Assembly (NCBI GenBank): GCA_036873755.1
Contig: JAVTVY010018764.1
Span: 1-64,000 of the forward strand
Direction of reading: 5' to 3'
Source: Hanleya hanleyi
Taxonomy: Eukaryota; Mollusca; Polyplacophora; Lepidopleurida; Hanleyidae
Length of the DNA: 64,000 bases
Under the pieces are notes generated by a model, which searched no databases, was not told the origin of the DNA, and worked only from the letters and a program-made list of their open reading frames with translations. Shown in pieces: positions 21,053 through 29,279 of the stretch (position 1 is the stretch's first letter; each line of letters starts with the position of its first letter). Both the position numbers and the translations under genes were made by a program.

Positions 21053-21585
21053 GGTTCGAGCTGTATGCGCTGTCGTGGTAACCCGCTCTTGTAAATTTCG
21101 TACGAGTGAACTGGAGTGGTGGTGGTGGGTACAACGTCGGTCGTCGTTGTCTGTTCACTGTGAGTGATGATGGTGGTGGGTACAACGTCGGTCGTCGTTG
21201 TCTGTTCACTGTGAGTGATGATGGTGGTGGGTACAACGTCGGTCGTCTTTGTCTGTTCACTGTGAGTGATGAAATCCGGTGGGTTTTCAGACGTAGTGGG
21301 TGTACTTGGTGTAGGTGTGGAGCTTGGTGTGGAGCTCGTTGTGGCTTGTACACGTGGTGTGGTGATGACTGGGCTCGATACGGGGTTGACTGGTGCTATC
21401 TGTAGACCGGTTTCACTGGTGGCTGGTGTTCTCAGTTGGTTAAGTAACGTGCTGACATAGGCTACGTCGTAAAACACACCTCCGTACAACACACTCAGCA
21501 GGGTTAGCAGTATCACCACAAAGCCCACTTGCGCTTTGCGCGTTTTGGGAGACGCTGTGTTCAGAGGCAGCTGCTGTTTGTCCAT
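20947..21585 (-). CDS. Type II membrane protein with Thr-rich repeat stalk
   Basis: 212 codons from the ATG at 21585 (MDKQQLPLNT, conserved in copy 2). A short positively charged N-terminus precedes a hydrophobic segment (about residues 20-37, VGFVVILLTLLSVLYGG), then a long Ser/Thr/Pro-rich region. This includes three exact-length repeats of 17 residues (51 bp each, about 21120-21275) with the core THSEQTTTTDVVPTT. The C-terminal block YKSGLPRQRIQLEPW is conserved in copy 2 before the frame runs on over the ATPase start. Mucin-like composition suggests a glycosylated surface or virion protein. Function not identified. Copy 2 lacks the 17-residue repeats, so the stalk length varies. Confidence 0.7.
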   Translation of the reverse strand: MDKQQLPLNTASPKTRKAQVGFVVILLTLLSVLYGGVFYDVAYVSTLLNQLRTPATSETGLQIAPVNPVSSPVITTPRVQATTSSTPSSTPTPSTPTTSENPPDFITHSEQTKTTDVVPTTIITHSEQTTTTDVVPTTIITHSEQTTTTDVVPTTTTPVHSYEIYKSGLPRQRIQLEPWTLGGSIPSLAASQDRRDPAKRTSSGSSFNTPTA

Positions 21586-21633
21586 AGCACTGTGGTCGGA
21601 CGTGGAATGAAGGATGACGGCAGTGGTGTCTGG

Positions 21634-21640
21634 CTTTATA
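21634..21640 (-). promoter_or_regulatory. TATA box (TATAAAG) of the membrane-protein gene
   Basis: It lies 49-55 bp upstream of the ATG at 21585 and overlaps the final codons of the integrase gene. Copy 2 has TATAAAG in the same place (about 35455-35461). Confidence 0.6.
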
Positions 21641-22700
21641 GTCGTTTCACCTGGTTGGCAGCGACCCAGGAATTGAAGGAACTGGGCCAGCCTTGCCATT
21701 TGACGAAATGAAACAGTTTGCCACGTCGACGTTCCGTTTTCAAAATCTGCTCCACCGTGTAGTAGTCTTGCTGTGTTTTTACGACAGGCTGTAATTCCGT
21801 CTCGTAAAACGTCCCTAGCAACGGTTCCCCTTGAAGATCTTCCAGTTCATAGACTCGCTGCTGTCGGGGTAGGCGCCGTTTAATCAGGAAGTGCTCATCG
21901 CTCCAGTTGGGCAAGTAACTTTTCTCAAATTGACCTTTGACTTTACTGATCCGTACAGGGTCCCCGACCTTATACACCGCCTTCGTCGTTCGCTGCGATT
22001 GCCTGGGGTACAAGACACGCCGGACTTGGGCTTCATTGCGTTGGGTCACGGTAATGGGGGCTCTCTCTATACTCCGGTGATTGTAACCACTCACAAGTTT
22101 CGGGAGAACATCGATGTACCGCCTTGTATTCTTATAGGTGAAATATTTATACATGCGGCCTTTGAATGTCCTGTTGAACCTTTCCACCACGGAAGCCTTG
22201 GTCTCGTTGTACGTATGGAAGAAAAACACCTTCTGGGCTTTCAGAAACTGTTGGAACGGTCTGTTGAGGAATTCCGTGCCTTCGTCGGTTTGCAAATACA
22301 AAGGTTTGCGCCCGGTCTTGAAGATGTCTTTGAACGCCGCTATGAGATTCGCCCCCGTTTTCGTGCGGATGGGTACCACCCACGCATACTTGGATAGGAT
22401 ATCGATGCACGTCAAGATATACCGATTCCCATCGTTGTGTTTGGCAAAGGCGCTCATATCGACCAAATCCGCTTGCCACTGGGCATCTATTCCTCCCACG
22501 ATGACCCGGTTCCGTAGAAAATGGCGACGGACAGATCGATGTAAGGTATAGGTGTCTTGTTTTCTTAACCAATCTCGGACTTGGGCACGTTGTATCCCCT
22601 GGGGTTTGGCCGCTCGATAGAGAGCCGACAATGCACTATAGGCCGCCGGACTGCCGGGACTGTAGTATAAGTTATCCAACACCTTCTCCCAGCGCTTCAT
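21636..22700 (-). CDS. INT: Polinton integrase (RVE family) with C-terminal chromodomain
   Basis: An intact 354-codon frame. The retroviral-type catalytic core shows Asp78 in WQADLVDM, Asp139 in YLQTDEGTEFLN and Glu173 in ASVVERFNRT, giving the D-D-E triad with 33 residues between the last two. A Lys/Arg-rich middle (KVGDPVRISKVKG) resembles the C-terminal domain of related integrases. The last 40 residues form a chromodomain (YTVEQILKTERRRGKLFHFV, then KWQGWPSSFNSWV), expected to bind modified histones and guide integration. It inserts the element with 6-bp staggered cuts, matching the observed duplication. The ATG is close to a TATA box that overlaps the gene upstream. Confidence 0.95.
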   Translation of the reverse strand: MKRWEKVLDNLYYSPGSPAAYSALSALYRAAKPQGIQRAQVRDWLRKQDTYTLHRSVRRHFLRNRVIVGGIDAQWQADLVDMSAFAKHNDGNRYILTCIDILSKYAWVVPIRTKTGANLIAAFKDIFKTGRKPLYLQTDEGTEFLNRPFQQFLKAQKVFFFHTYNETKASVVERFNRTFKGRMYKYFTYKNTRRYIDVLPKLVSGYNHRSIERAPITVTQRNEAQVRRVLYPRQSQRTTKAVYKVGDPVRISKVKGQFEKSYLPNWSDEHFLIKRRLPRQQRVYELEDLQGEPLLGTFYETELQPVVKTQQDYYTVEQILKTERRRGKLFHFVKWQGWPSSFNSWVAANQVKRL

Positions 22701-22727
22701 GGTGACAAATGATGATGGATCCTGGCT

Positions 22728-23198
22728 CTATCGTTTATTTATAACGGGTATATCTTGGGCCGGAGTTTCTTTCTGATTTTCTTCGTTGGCTTCCACAGTG
22801 TCCATGGTAAATGACCAGTCCAACTCGTCTGATGACCGCTTGATAAACACTTGATCCACATCTACCACGGCATCTTCCAATGCAGGCCATAGATCAGGGT
22901 GAAGGGTAAAATGCACTGTACCCCCATCTAGCCGAGCCAATTGAGCAAAGAAAGGGCCGCGTCGGATGTACACATCGTGACACAAGTGGATGAGGTCGCC
23001 GTCCAGTTCACCAGACAACACCCGTTTGAATTTGGCCCAGCCCTCTCGGGACAGACGAATGTGAGCCGGGCACGCTTGTGTAGGGTCCGCATCACAGATG
23101 TCTCCCACCTCCTCCATGATATCGACCTTATCCGCATACACGTGCAGGAAAACCTCGGGTGTCAAGCTGAGATACGCCAGTATTATATGCTCCGTCAT
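22728..23198 (-). CDS. PC4-like single-stranded DNA-binding/transcription cofactor, paralogue 1
   Basis: 156 codons. Two conserved stretches, LSREGWAKFKRVLSGELDGD and HFTLHPDLWPALEDAVVDVD, fit the beta-rich and C-terminal helix parts of the PC4/p15 coactivator family (compare the family's 'GISLNPEQWNKLKELIPEID' helix). An acidic tail with the motif RSSDELDWSF follows. The neighbouring gene encodes a clear paralogue (shared RSSDELEW and RGPFF), so the pair arose by duplication. PC4 binds ssDNA and modulates transcription; the assignment is by motif only. Copy 2 has a frameshifted homologue at 34093-34549. Confidence 0.6.
   Translation of the reverse strand: MTEHIILAYLSLTPEVFLHVYADKVDIMEEVGDICDADPTQACPAHIRLSREGWAKFKRVLSGELDGDLIHLCHDVYIRRGPFFAQLARLDGGTVHFTLHPDLWPALEDAVVDVDQVFIKRSSDELDWSFTMDTVEANEENQKETPAQDIPVINKR
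22735..22743 (-). promoter_or_regulatory. INT: TATA box (TATAAATAA) of the integrase gene
   Basis: It lies 35-43 bp before the integrase ATG, inside the last codons of the upstream PC4-like gene. It is conserved in copy 2 (about 34545-34553). Confidence 0.65.
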
Positions 23199-23237
23199 GG
23201 TCAGTACGTGAATGGTACCAGATTTGACTGTCTCTCG

Positions 23238-23245
23238 TATTTATA
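23238..23245 (-). promoter_or_regulatory. TATA box (TATAAATA) of PC4-like gene 1
   Basis: It lies 40-47 bp before the ATG at 23198, in context CTCCCTATAAATACGAG. The same context occurs in copy 2 at about 34041-34057, 40-47 bp before that copy's ATG (34093). Confidence 0.7.
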
Positions 23246-23254
23246 GGGAGAACC

Positions 23255-23283
23255 CCGTGAGATCAAAGGATCGGGTGGTCATG
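23255..23283 (-). other. Scar of a deleted Polinton gene
   Basis: The minus strand here reads GACCACCCGATCCTTTGA, the last codons and stop of a gene that is nearly complete in copy 2 (33560-34020). In copy 1 only this tail remains between the two PC4-like genes, showing an internal deletion. Confidence 0.7.
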
Positions 23284-23773
23284 TCACTGGGCTGACTGAG
23301 TCTAGCCGGTAATCAATGGCATCGTCGTCTGGTTCATGGCTAGACATTTGTTCATTGGGTTCTGCCGCCGCTTCTCTCAGGGCACGAGCCCACTCCAACT
23401 CGTCTGATGACCGCTCGTCCGGTGTAAACAGCTGGTCCACGATGGGCACCACTTTCTCGAAGGCTGTCCACAGATCGGGGTCTAGGGTGAAGCCTCGCGT
23501 AGGGTCTTGGTAGCGGCCCAGGCGTGGGAAGAAGGGTCCACGGTATACGTAGATGGCATTGTCTATGTGGATGAGGTGTCCGTCGAGCTCGCCGCTCAAC
23601 ACCCGTATAAATTTGGTCCAGCCGTCACGGTGTAGCGTAACCGTATTCGATACGGTCTCAGCGCGCGACCAGCAAACATCTCCACGGTCTTTCACGAGGG
23701 TGACTTTATCTTCATAGACGTGTAACCCCACCCGGGGTGTAAGAGGAAGGATGGCTCGCAGAACTGGTGACAT
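23279..23773 (-). CDS. PC4-like protein, paralogue 2 (short form)
   Basis: 164 codons from the ATG at 23773 (MSPVLRAILPL). It carries LHRDGWTKFIRVLSGELDGH, RGPFFPRLGRYQDPTRGFTL and DPDLWTAFEKVVPIVDQLF, the second half resembling the PC4 C-terminal strand and helix, plus an acidic tail. A TATA box lies 51-58 bp upstream, within the coding frame of the membrane segment described in the next longer entry. I choose this start for the soluble form because the spacing matches the other genes of the element. The stop at 23279 abuts the scar of the deleted gene. Confidence 0.6.
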   Translation of the reverse strand: MSPVLRAILPLTPRVGLHVYEDKVTLVKDRGDVCWSRAETVSNTVTLHRDGWTKFIRVLSGELDGHLIHIDNAIYVYRGPFFPRLGRYQDPTRGFTLDPDLWTAFEKVVPIVDQLFTPDERSSDELEWARALREAAAEPNEQMSSHEPDDDAIDYRLDSVSPVT

Positions 23774-24172
23774 GGTTGACACAATGACGATCGTTGAATG
23801 ACGCACACTGTGTCTGACCCTCGTATTTATAGTCAGGTGCCACTGGCAATGCCACAGCGCCAGGGTCAATAGGGCACAGACCATGACTAGGCCAACCAGC
23901 CGTCGCTGGTTCCGGCGTGAGCGCTCGTGGTCCATAGCCCGAGCATCAAGGATGGCTGTCATAGTCCAGTAGTGGTGAGTGATGGCACACCTCTCCATCG
24001 AGTGCACTCTGTCGAGGACCGCTTCTGTGAACTCTTTCAGGATCTGGCGTCGCCCCTCGTTGTCGTCGCCATCTGCAAACATGGACCGGACCACTGCTCG
24101 GTAACCCGTGAGTGAATTAACCACGGTCGCATGCTGTAAAATGCGAGTCGCATAGGGATGGGTGTCCGTCAT
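23279..24172 (-). CDS. Membrane protein fused in frame to PC4-like domain (long form)
   Basis: A 297-codon frame from the ATG at 24172. The first 133 residues are a separate module: a soluble N-terminus, a basic run (HERSRRNQRR), then a hydrophobic segment at about residues 92-108 (LVGLVMVCALLTLALWH). No stop intervenes before Met134, where the PC4-like paralogue 2 begins. It has its own TATA box at 24219-24225. Either two genes have become fused, or two promoters produce membrane-anchored and free PC4-like forms from one frame. The N-terminal module is not recognised. Confidence 0.55.
   Translation of the reverse strand: MTDTHPYATRILQHATVVNSLTGYRAVVRSMFADGDDNEGRRQILKEFTEAVLDRVHSMERCAITHHYWTMTAILDARAMDHERSRRNQRRLVGLVMVCALLTLALWHCQWHLTINTRVRHSVRHSTIVIVSTMSPVLRAILPLTPRVGLHVYEDKVTLVKDRGDVCWSRAETVSNTVTLHRDGWTKFIRVLSGELDGHLIHIDNAIYVYRGPFFPRLGRYQDPTRGFTLDPDLWTAFEKVVPIVDQLFTPDERSSDELEWARALREAAAEPNEQMSSHEPDDDAIDYRLDSVSPVT
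23824..23831 (-). promoter_or_regulatory. Internal TATA box (TATAAATA) of PC4-like gene 2
   Basis: The context CCTGACTATAAATACGAGG lies within the reading frame of the long form (encoding TINT). The same promoter segment occurs as an isolated 29-bp piece at 50733-50761. Confidence 0.6.
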
Positions 24173-24218
24173 GGCTCTGCAACCGTAGAAATGGAGGTGT
24201 AGGATCCAGAGAGACGTG

Positions 24219-24225
24219 TTTTATA
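24219..24225 (-). promoter_or_regulatory. TATA box (TATAAAA) of the long membrane-PC4 gene
   Basis: It lies 47-53 bp upstream of the ATG at 24172, in context GGTCTATAAAACACGTC. Confidence 0.6.
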
Positions 24226-24431
24226 GACCATGTCACACATGCGCGCCTAGACGTAGCTCTACGGATGTAGTCCGTGATACGTACTATTCTGATGGGTTAG
24301 TCCAAAAAAGAGAGCAACAACAACACAGATCAATCCTTTTATTATGCGTGAATCGGGCATAACCTGTGAACATCATAGGAATGCATGTACTAACCTGTCT
24401 GAGGGTTTTTTTCACAATGTCGTTCACCTTC

Positions 24432-24545
24432 GTGTCTTTTCGGGTACGTCCGTGTCTTTTCGGTAAAGTCCGTGTCTTTTCGGTAAAGTCCGTGTCTTTT
24501 CGGTAAAGTCCGTGTCTTTTCGGTAACGTCCGTATCTTTTCGGGT
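24432..24545. repeat. 20-bp tandem repeat next to the right TIR
   Basis: About six units of CGTGTCTTTTCGGTAAAGTC with small variants. It is not present next to the left TIR. The frame that reads through it (minus strand, KDTDFTEKTRTLPKR) is a repeat artefact. The remaining 24230-24730 interval holds no gene. Confidence 0.85.
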
Positions 24546-24737
24546 ATATATGAGGGTATTGAGGGGGGCGACTGTATGTGACGTGTTGTATGTGTTTTTC
24601 TCGGTGACGTCCGTGTCTATGATCCGGGCACTTCACGTCTGCGCCTGCATTGGGGTATGTATGAGGGTCTTCATACGCGCGCGCTGCCGATTCACCCACG
24701 CACTTCCGGACAACCCGCGCGCGCTGCGGCATCAGAT

Positions 24738-26507
24738 CACCCCCGCGCGCGCGCGCTGCGGCCGGAGTAACCCGCGCGCGCGCGCGCTGCGGCCGGGGCG
24801 GGCCGGGCCGGGGCCGGGAAACACCCCACAGACAGGTCAGTACATGCATTCCTATCATGTTCCCAGGTCACACCCCATTCACACACAGACCCTCATGCAT
24901 ACCCGGATGCAGGCGCAGACGTCAGCGAAATTCTGGCGGGAAAACACCCCACAGACAGATCAGTACATGTCCTATCATGTTCCCAGGTCACGCCCCATTC
25001 ACCCAAACCGGAAGTGATGTCATACCCCTCATTTTACATGCACCCATCCATGGCTGGGTGCCCCTTCACGCATGCTTCACTTTGATACCTCACTCGACTC
25101 CATCGGACCATTCGTGGCCCACCTAGACCGCAAAAACGTCTATTTCCACACCCGTTTCCCACAATTCCCTGTCCGCGCATGCGCAGAATGTGGACAACGG
25201 CCGAGACACTACTCCAGGCGGTTGCTCCCTCACATAGGCTTCACATGGATACCGCACTCGACTCCATCGACCCAAAAGTAGCTCGCCTAGGCCCCAGAAC
25301 GTCTATTTCCAGACACTTTCTCTACTGCGCATGCGCAGAATGACGTCAGTTCCACGTCACACCCAGCCCGTTGGAGACTTCCTCACGTATGCTTTACATT
25401 GATACCTCACTCGATCCAATCGGCCCACTAGTGGCCCACCTAAACCCCAACACGTCTATTTCTATACTACGGCCAGACTGCGCATGCGCAGACTATTGAC
25501 AACGAACGACACACTAGCCCAGGCGGATGCTCCCTCATGACAGCTTCAAAATAAGATCTCATACGACACCATAGGATCATGATCGAGGGGCTCACCTAAA
25601 CCCTAACACGTCTATTTCTATACTACGGCCAGACTGCGCATGCGCAGAATGTGGACAACGGCCGAGACACTAGTCCAATCGGATGCCCCCTCACCTAGGC
25701 TTCACATTGATACCTCACTCAACTCCATCGGCTCATTAGGGGCTCACCTAAACCCTAACACGTCTATTTTCATACCCTTTCTCTATTGCGCATGCGCAGA
25801 ATGACGATATTTCGACCCCATATCCACCCAGTGGGATGCCCCCTCACATAGGCTTCACATTGATACCTCATACGACTCTATCGACCCACTAGTGGCTCCC
25901 CTAGATCTCAAAACGTCTATTTTCATACCCTTTCTCTATTGCGCATGCGCAGAATGACGATATTTCAACCCCACACCCAGCCCATCGGATGCCCCCTCAC
26001 ATAGGCTTCACATTGATAGCTCACTGGACTCCATCGGACCACTATAGGGGCTCCCCTAGACCCCAAAACGTCTATTTCCATACCCTTGGTCTACCGCGCA
26101 TGCGCAGAATGACCATATTCCAACCCCACACCCACCCCATCAGATGCCCCTTCACGAATGATTCACATTGATACCTCATACAACCCAATCGGTACACTAG
26201 GGACCCCTCTCGCCCCTGAAGATTGCCTGAGATTGCCGGAGAATTTGATCACCCACGACATTGTGGGAAAAACCCACTGAGACTACTTTCTGTCCGCGGA
26301 GGAATACAAAGGTTAAAGGTTGCCGGAACTACTTTTGACCTCCACGTGACCTTGAGCTGGTGGCGCCCCCTGGCGCCACAGACGCCACGGAGGTGAAAGG
26401 CGATGTGGCGTCCCCTATACCTTTAACCTGGAAACAGCGCCCCCTGGTGGATGCAAGAGTTACCTCCCCCGGCAAAATAATAATGAATATCAGTAGACCC
26501 TACTACT
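24738..26507 (-). repeat. Right terminal inverted repeat, about 1.77 kb
   Basis: It mirrors 13938-15707, including the seven-module array with GCGCATGCGCAG cores (about 25170-26110) and the CG tracts at its inner edge. It ends CCCTACTACT followed by the GGCGTT duplication at 26508-26513. Confidence 0.92.
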
Positions 26508-26513
26508 GGCGTT
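26508..26513. other. Target-site duplication, right (GGCGTT)
   Basis: Identical to 13932-13937. The flank beyond it continues with repeated AACGCC and CCCTAAC-like words, so the target may have been in a short-repeat tract. Confidence 0.92.
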
Positions 26514-27200
26514 ACTGAACGCCCGTGTTAACGCCATAACGCCCTAACACCCTAACGTCTTCCATACATAGTGCCACAATATCTTAACGCCATGATACAT
26601 GTAGATAAAGATCAACACATTCACGAGTTTTCATATAGTTTATTATTCCCTTCATAAAAAAAGCGTTGGGGGAGGCGCGTTGAGTATGTTTACAATTGAA
26701 TTATGCCGTTGTTCAATCAGAAGCCGTCATTTGATGTTGCATCTGTCATATTTTTTCTTGTCCGTTAGATGTATTCTCGGCTGCTCTTGTCCAATCATAT
26801 GCCGGTATTTGGTGTTACGTCTACGCGTGGGATAGCCTTTCATTTCAACCGGCATCAGACTGTACCGGTACTGTTCATAGATCGCTGTTTTCTGGTACAG
26901 GGGCGCATTTGGATGTGTGTTGCAAGTTATTCTGTCCGGCATCTTCGATCACGCAGCGTGGGTATTGATAGCTGCTGTCACAATACGATCCCTAAGGGTG
27001 GGTTCTTCCTCACTCAGGCTTCCCTTATTCAATATCAAAAAAATGTAAAACAATGTGAAGCCCATTTCAGATCTCAAGTTTATAGTACTGACAGCTTAGT
27101 GTATTGTATTTTCAAAACAGCCGTGCACAAATTGTTTTGCCATGGTTACATGCTTAGTTTATGTGAAATGCACGTGTGATAGCTGGTTACCAGGCCTTTT
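26514..27200. other. Right flank of Polinton copy 1, no gene recognised
   Basis: Overlapping open frames exist on both strands (136 codons plus, 26769-27179; 71 codons minus, 26942-26727). Neither shows a domain I know, so I leave both uncalled. The first 60 bp contain TAACGCC and CCCTAAC words. Confidence 0.4.
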
Positions 27201-27699
27201 TCGGGTGATTTTGTTGAAATTTTTTAACCATGGTAATAGTTTACTAGAATTTACAGTGCTTGTTATCAACATTTGGTGACAACCGGCCTCCTAGGAATAA
27301 TTGTGCTGGTAAAAATTCTTCTCAAATCCATTATACTATTGGTAACCATATACTGGCGACCACAGCCATCGTTCCAGTAACAATTCTCAAATTATTCTCG
27401 ATACTTATTGAAGCCATGTTAATGACACTAATCATAGTACAGGGGCGGCAACAATTTTGACAGGTCATCCTCGCTGTATGAACTACGTGCTTGTTGGCCT
27501 CAATACCTCTGGAAGCCATCTTGGCGAACCATCATTCTAGGGACTATTGCAAAGGCCACAACATTTGGGAGACCATCATCGTTTTAAGAACTATAGAAAG
27601 CACATTGGTGAATCCCCGTCCTTCTAGGAATTATTTTGATGGCCTCAATCTTTCTGGAAGCTATATTGGTGAACCATCCTCCATAGGAACAGCAATATA

Positions 27700-28160
27700 A
27701 CGACCATCTGCACAAGTCCAGGTAATCCCTAGATCCTCGAAGAGGGTTTACCTGGACCTTTTTGGTGTTCTGAGTCGTTGCGTCTATTACACAATCTTGC
27801 ACAGTTCATCCCCAGCGCTCGTTTTGAATAAGTGCGTCGGTTTCTGAAGCCTGAGGTTTTCGCTTTGACAACCATTGTCGGTTTCAGCCTAACTTCAAAG
27901 ATAGTCTAGCTGGCGATGAAATTCAGACCAGTTAAAACTGAAACCTCCGTGCGGATTGGCCTGATGAGCTGTTTCAGCGCTCTTACTGATTGGTTCGGTT
28001 TAGTGGGAATCCCTCGAGCTATTTACACCCAGAACTGCTATCGGTAACTAACCAAACCAGTGTATCGATCGTAAACTCCCCATTGATACACTGGCTCGCG
28101 AGGATGTTAACGACAGCATACAACTGACTGATAAAAGATATAGTACTGTTGATGGCGGCT
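27700..28160. other. Non-repeat insert within the minisatellite
   Basis: This interval lacks the minisatellite words. It contains two hairpins: GTCCAGGTAA/TTACCTGGAC (27717-27758) and CCAGTGTATC/GATACACTGG (about 28058-28092). No open frame of note. It is probably an inserted short element, with ends not defined. Confidence 0.45.
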
Positions 28161-28875
28161 GAACCATCGTTATTCTATGGGAGTTATTGTAGGGACCCAC
28201 AACCATTTGGACAGATCATCATCTAGGAACTGTGCGATTGGGGCCACAATCCTTCTGAAAGCCATATTGGTGAACCGTCATTCTTGGAACTATTGCAGGC
28301 GCCACAGTAAGTTAGACAGACCATCGTATGATTAGTGGTCACAATCCTTATAGATGCCACAGTGGTGAACCATCGTCATTCTAGAAATCATGACAGGGTT
28401 CACAACAATTTGAGCAGATCATCATCCTCAATCCTTTCGGAAGTTATCTTGGCGAATCAGTCAAGAACTATTGGAGATGGCACATCATTCGGGAAGACCA
28501 CAATCGCTCTAAGGACGGCTTAGTGGCTACAATCCTATTACATTCTAGGAACGATATTGATGACCCCAATCCTTCTGGGAGCAATATTAATAAATCATTG
28601 TGATTCTAGAAACTATTTCAGTGATCTCAGTCCTTGAAGACCATCAATTGACGACCATCATTTCTGTAGAAATTATATATACTGCTGAATCATGATCATT
28701 CGATTTAGTTAATTCAATCCTTCTGTTTGCTACATTGGCAAACCATTATTCTTGGAACTATTTGGGCAGACCATTATCGTTCTAAGGACTATGCATGGTG
28801 GTGACAATCCTTCTGGAAGCGAGCTTGGCGAACCATCATCATTCTAGGTGCTATTGCAGGGTCCACACCAATCGG

Positions 28876-29000
28876 GAATGCAAGCATCCAGTCCGTCTTT
28901 CAAAATTCAGTCGTCGTCCATTAAAGAATGTCCTCGTCCATAATCCAAAGACCTAATTCACATAACAGCATTAGCACCAAATTCAAAGAAAAACAATCAT
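28876..29000 (-). mobile_element. Short Penelope-like element 3-prime fragment
   Basis: It shares CCATAATCCAAAGACCTA and ACAGCATTAGCACCAAATTC strings with the 3-prime ends of the Penelope copies at 37383 and 47479. It is only about 125 bp, inserted in the minisatellite. Confidence 0.65.
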
Positions 29001-29279
29001 AGCCCTAAAGATTATGCTTAGTGGCCACAATCCTTCTACAGACCACACTGTTGAACCGTTGTCATTCTGGGAATTATTCTGATTGCGTCAATCATTCTGA
29101 GAGCCTTACTGGTAAATCATCAATGACGCTGTGAACCATCATCATTCTAGGAACTACCCTCTGTGGCCTGAATTCGGAAAGCCACACTGATTACCATCGC
29201 GGTTCTTGGAACTATTTTAATGGCCTCAATGACCTTCTGGAAGATAAATTTGTGAACCTTTATTCTAGGAACGATTTTG

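Larger units (their letters stand above)
13938..26507 (-). mobile_element. Polinton/Maverick copy 1, complete with both termini, 12.57 kb
   Basis: The boundaries are fixed by perfect inverted termini (AGTAGTAGGGTCTACTGATA at the left, its complement at the right) and the 6-bp duplication GGCGTT. Inside are genes for integrase, packaging ATPase, adenovirus-type protease, major and minor capsid proteins and accessory proteins, all on the minus strand. Typical Polintons are 15-20 kb and encode a protein-primed B-family DNA polymerase. This one is shorter and no polymerase gene is present. The terminal repeats differ at only a few positions by eye, suggesting recent insertion, yet several genes are broken. 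It would need polymerase, and probably capsid functions, from elsewhere. Confidence 0.95.

Noticed and set aside
26514..26560. CCCTAAC words as interstitial telomere sequence
   Set aside because: Only two imperfect units occur among AACGCC words; not enough for a telomere-repeat call.
26727..27179. Overlapping frames of 136 (plus) and 71 (minus) codons right of Polinton copy 1
   Set aside because: They overlap on opposite strands and neither matches a family I know. The minus frame looks slightly more protein-like but not enough to call.
27955..27985. CTGATGAG followed by a small stem, like a hammerhead ribozyme core
   Set aside because: The obligatory GAAA after stem II is missing and the outer stems do not pair. 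Penelope elements can carry hammerheads, but this is not convincingly one.
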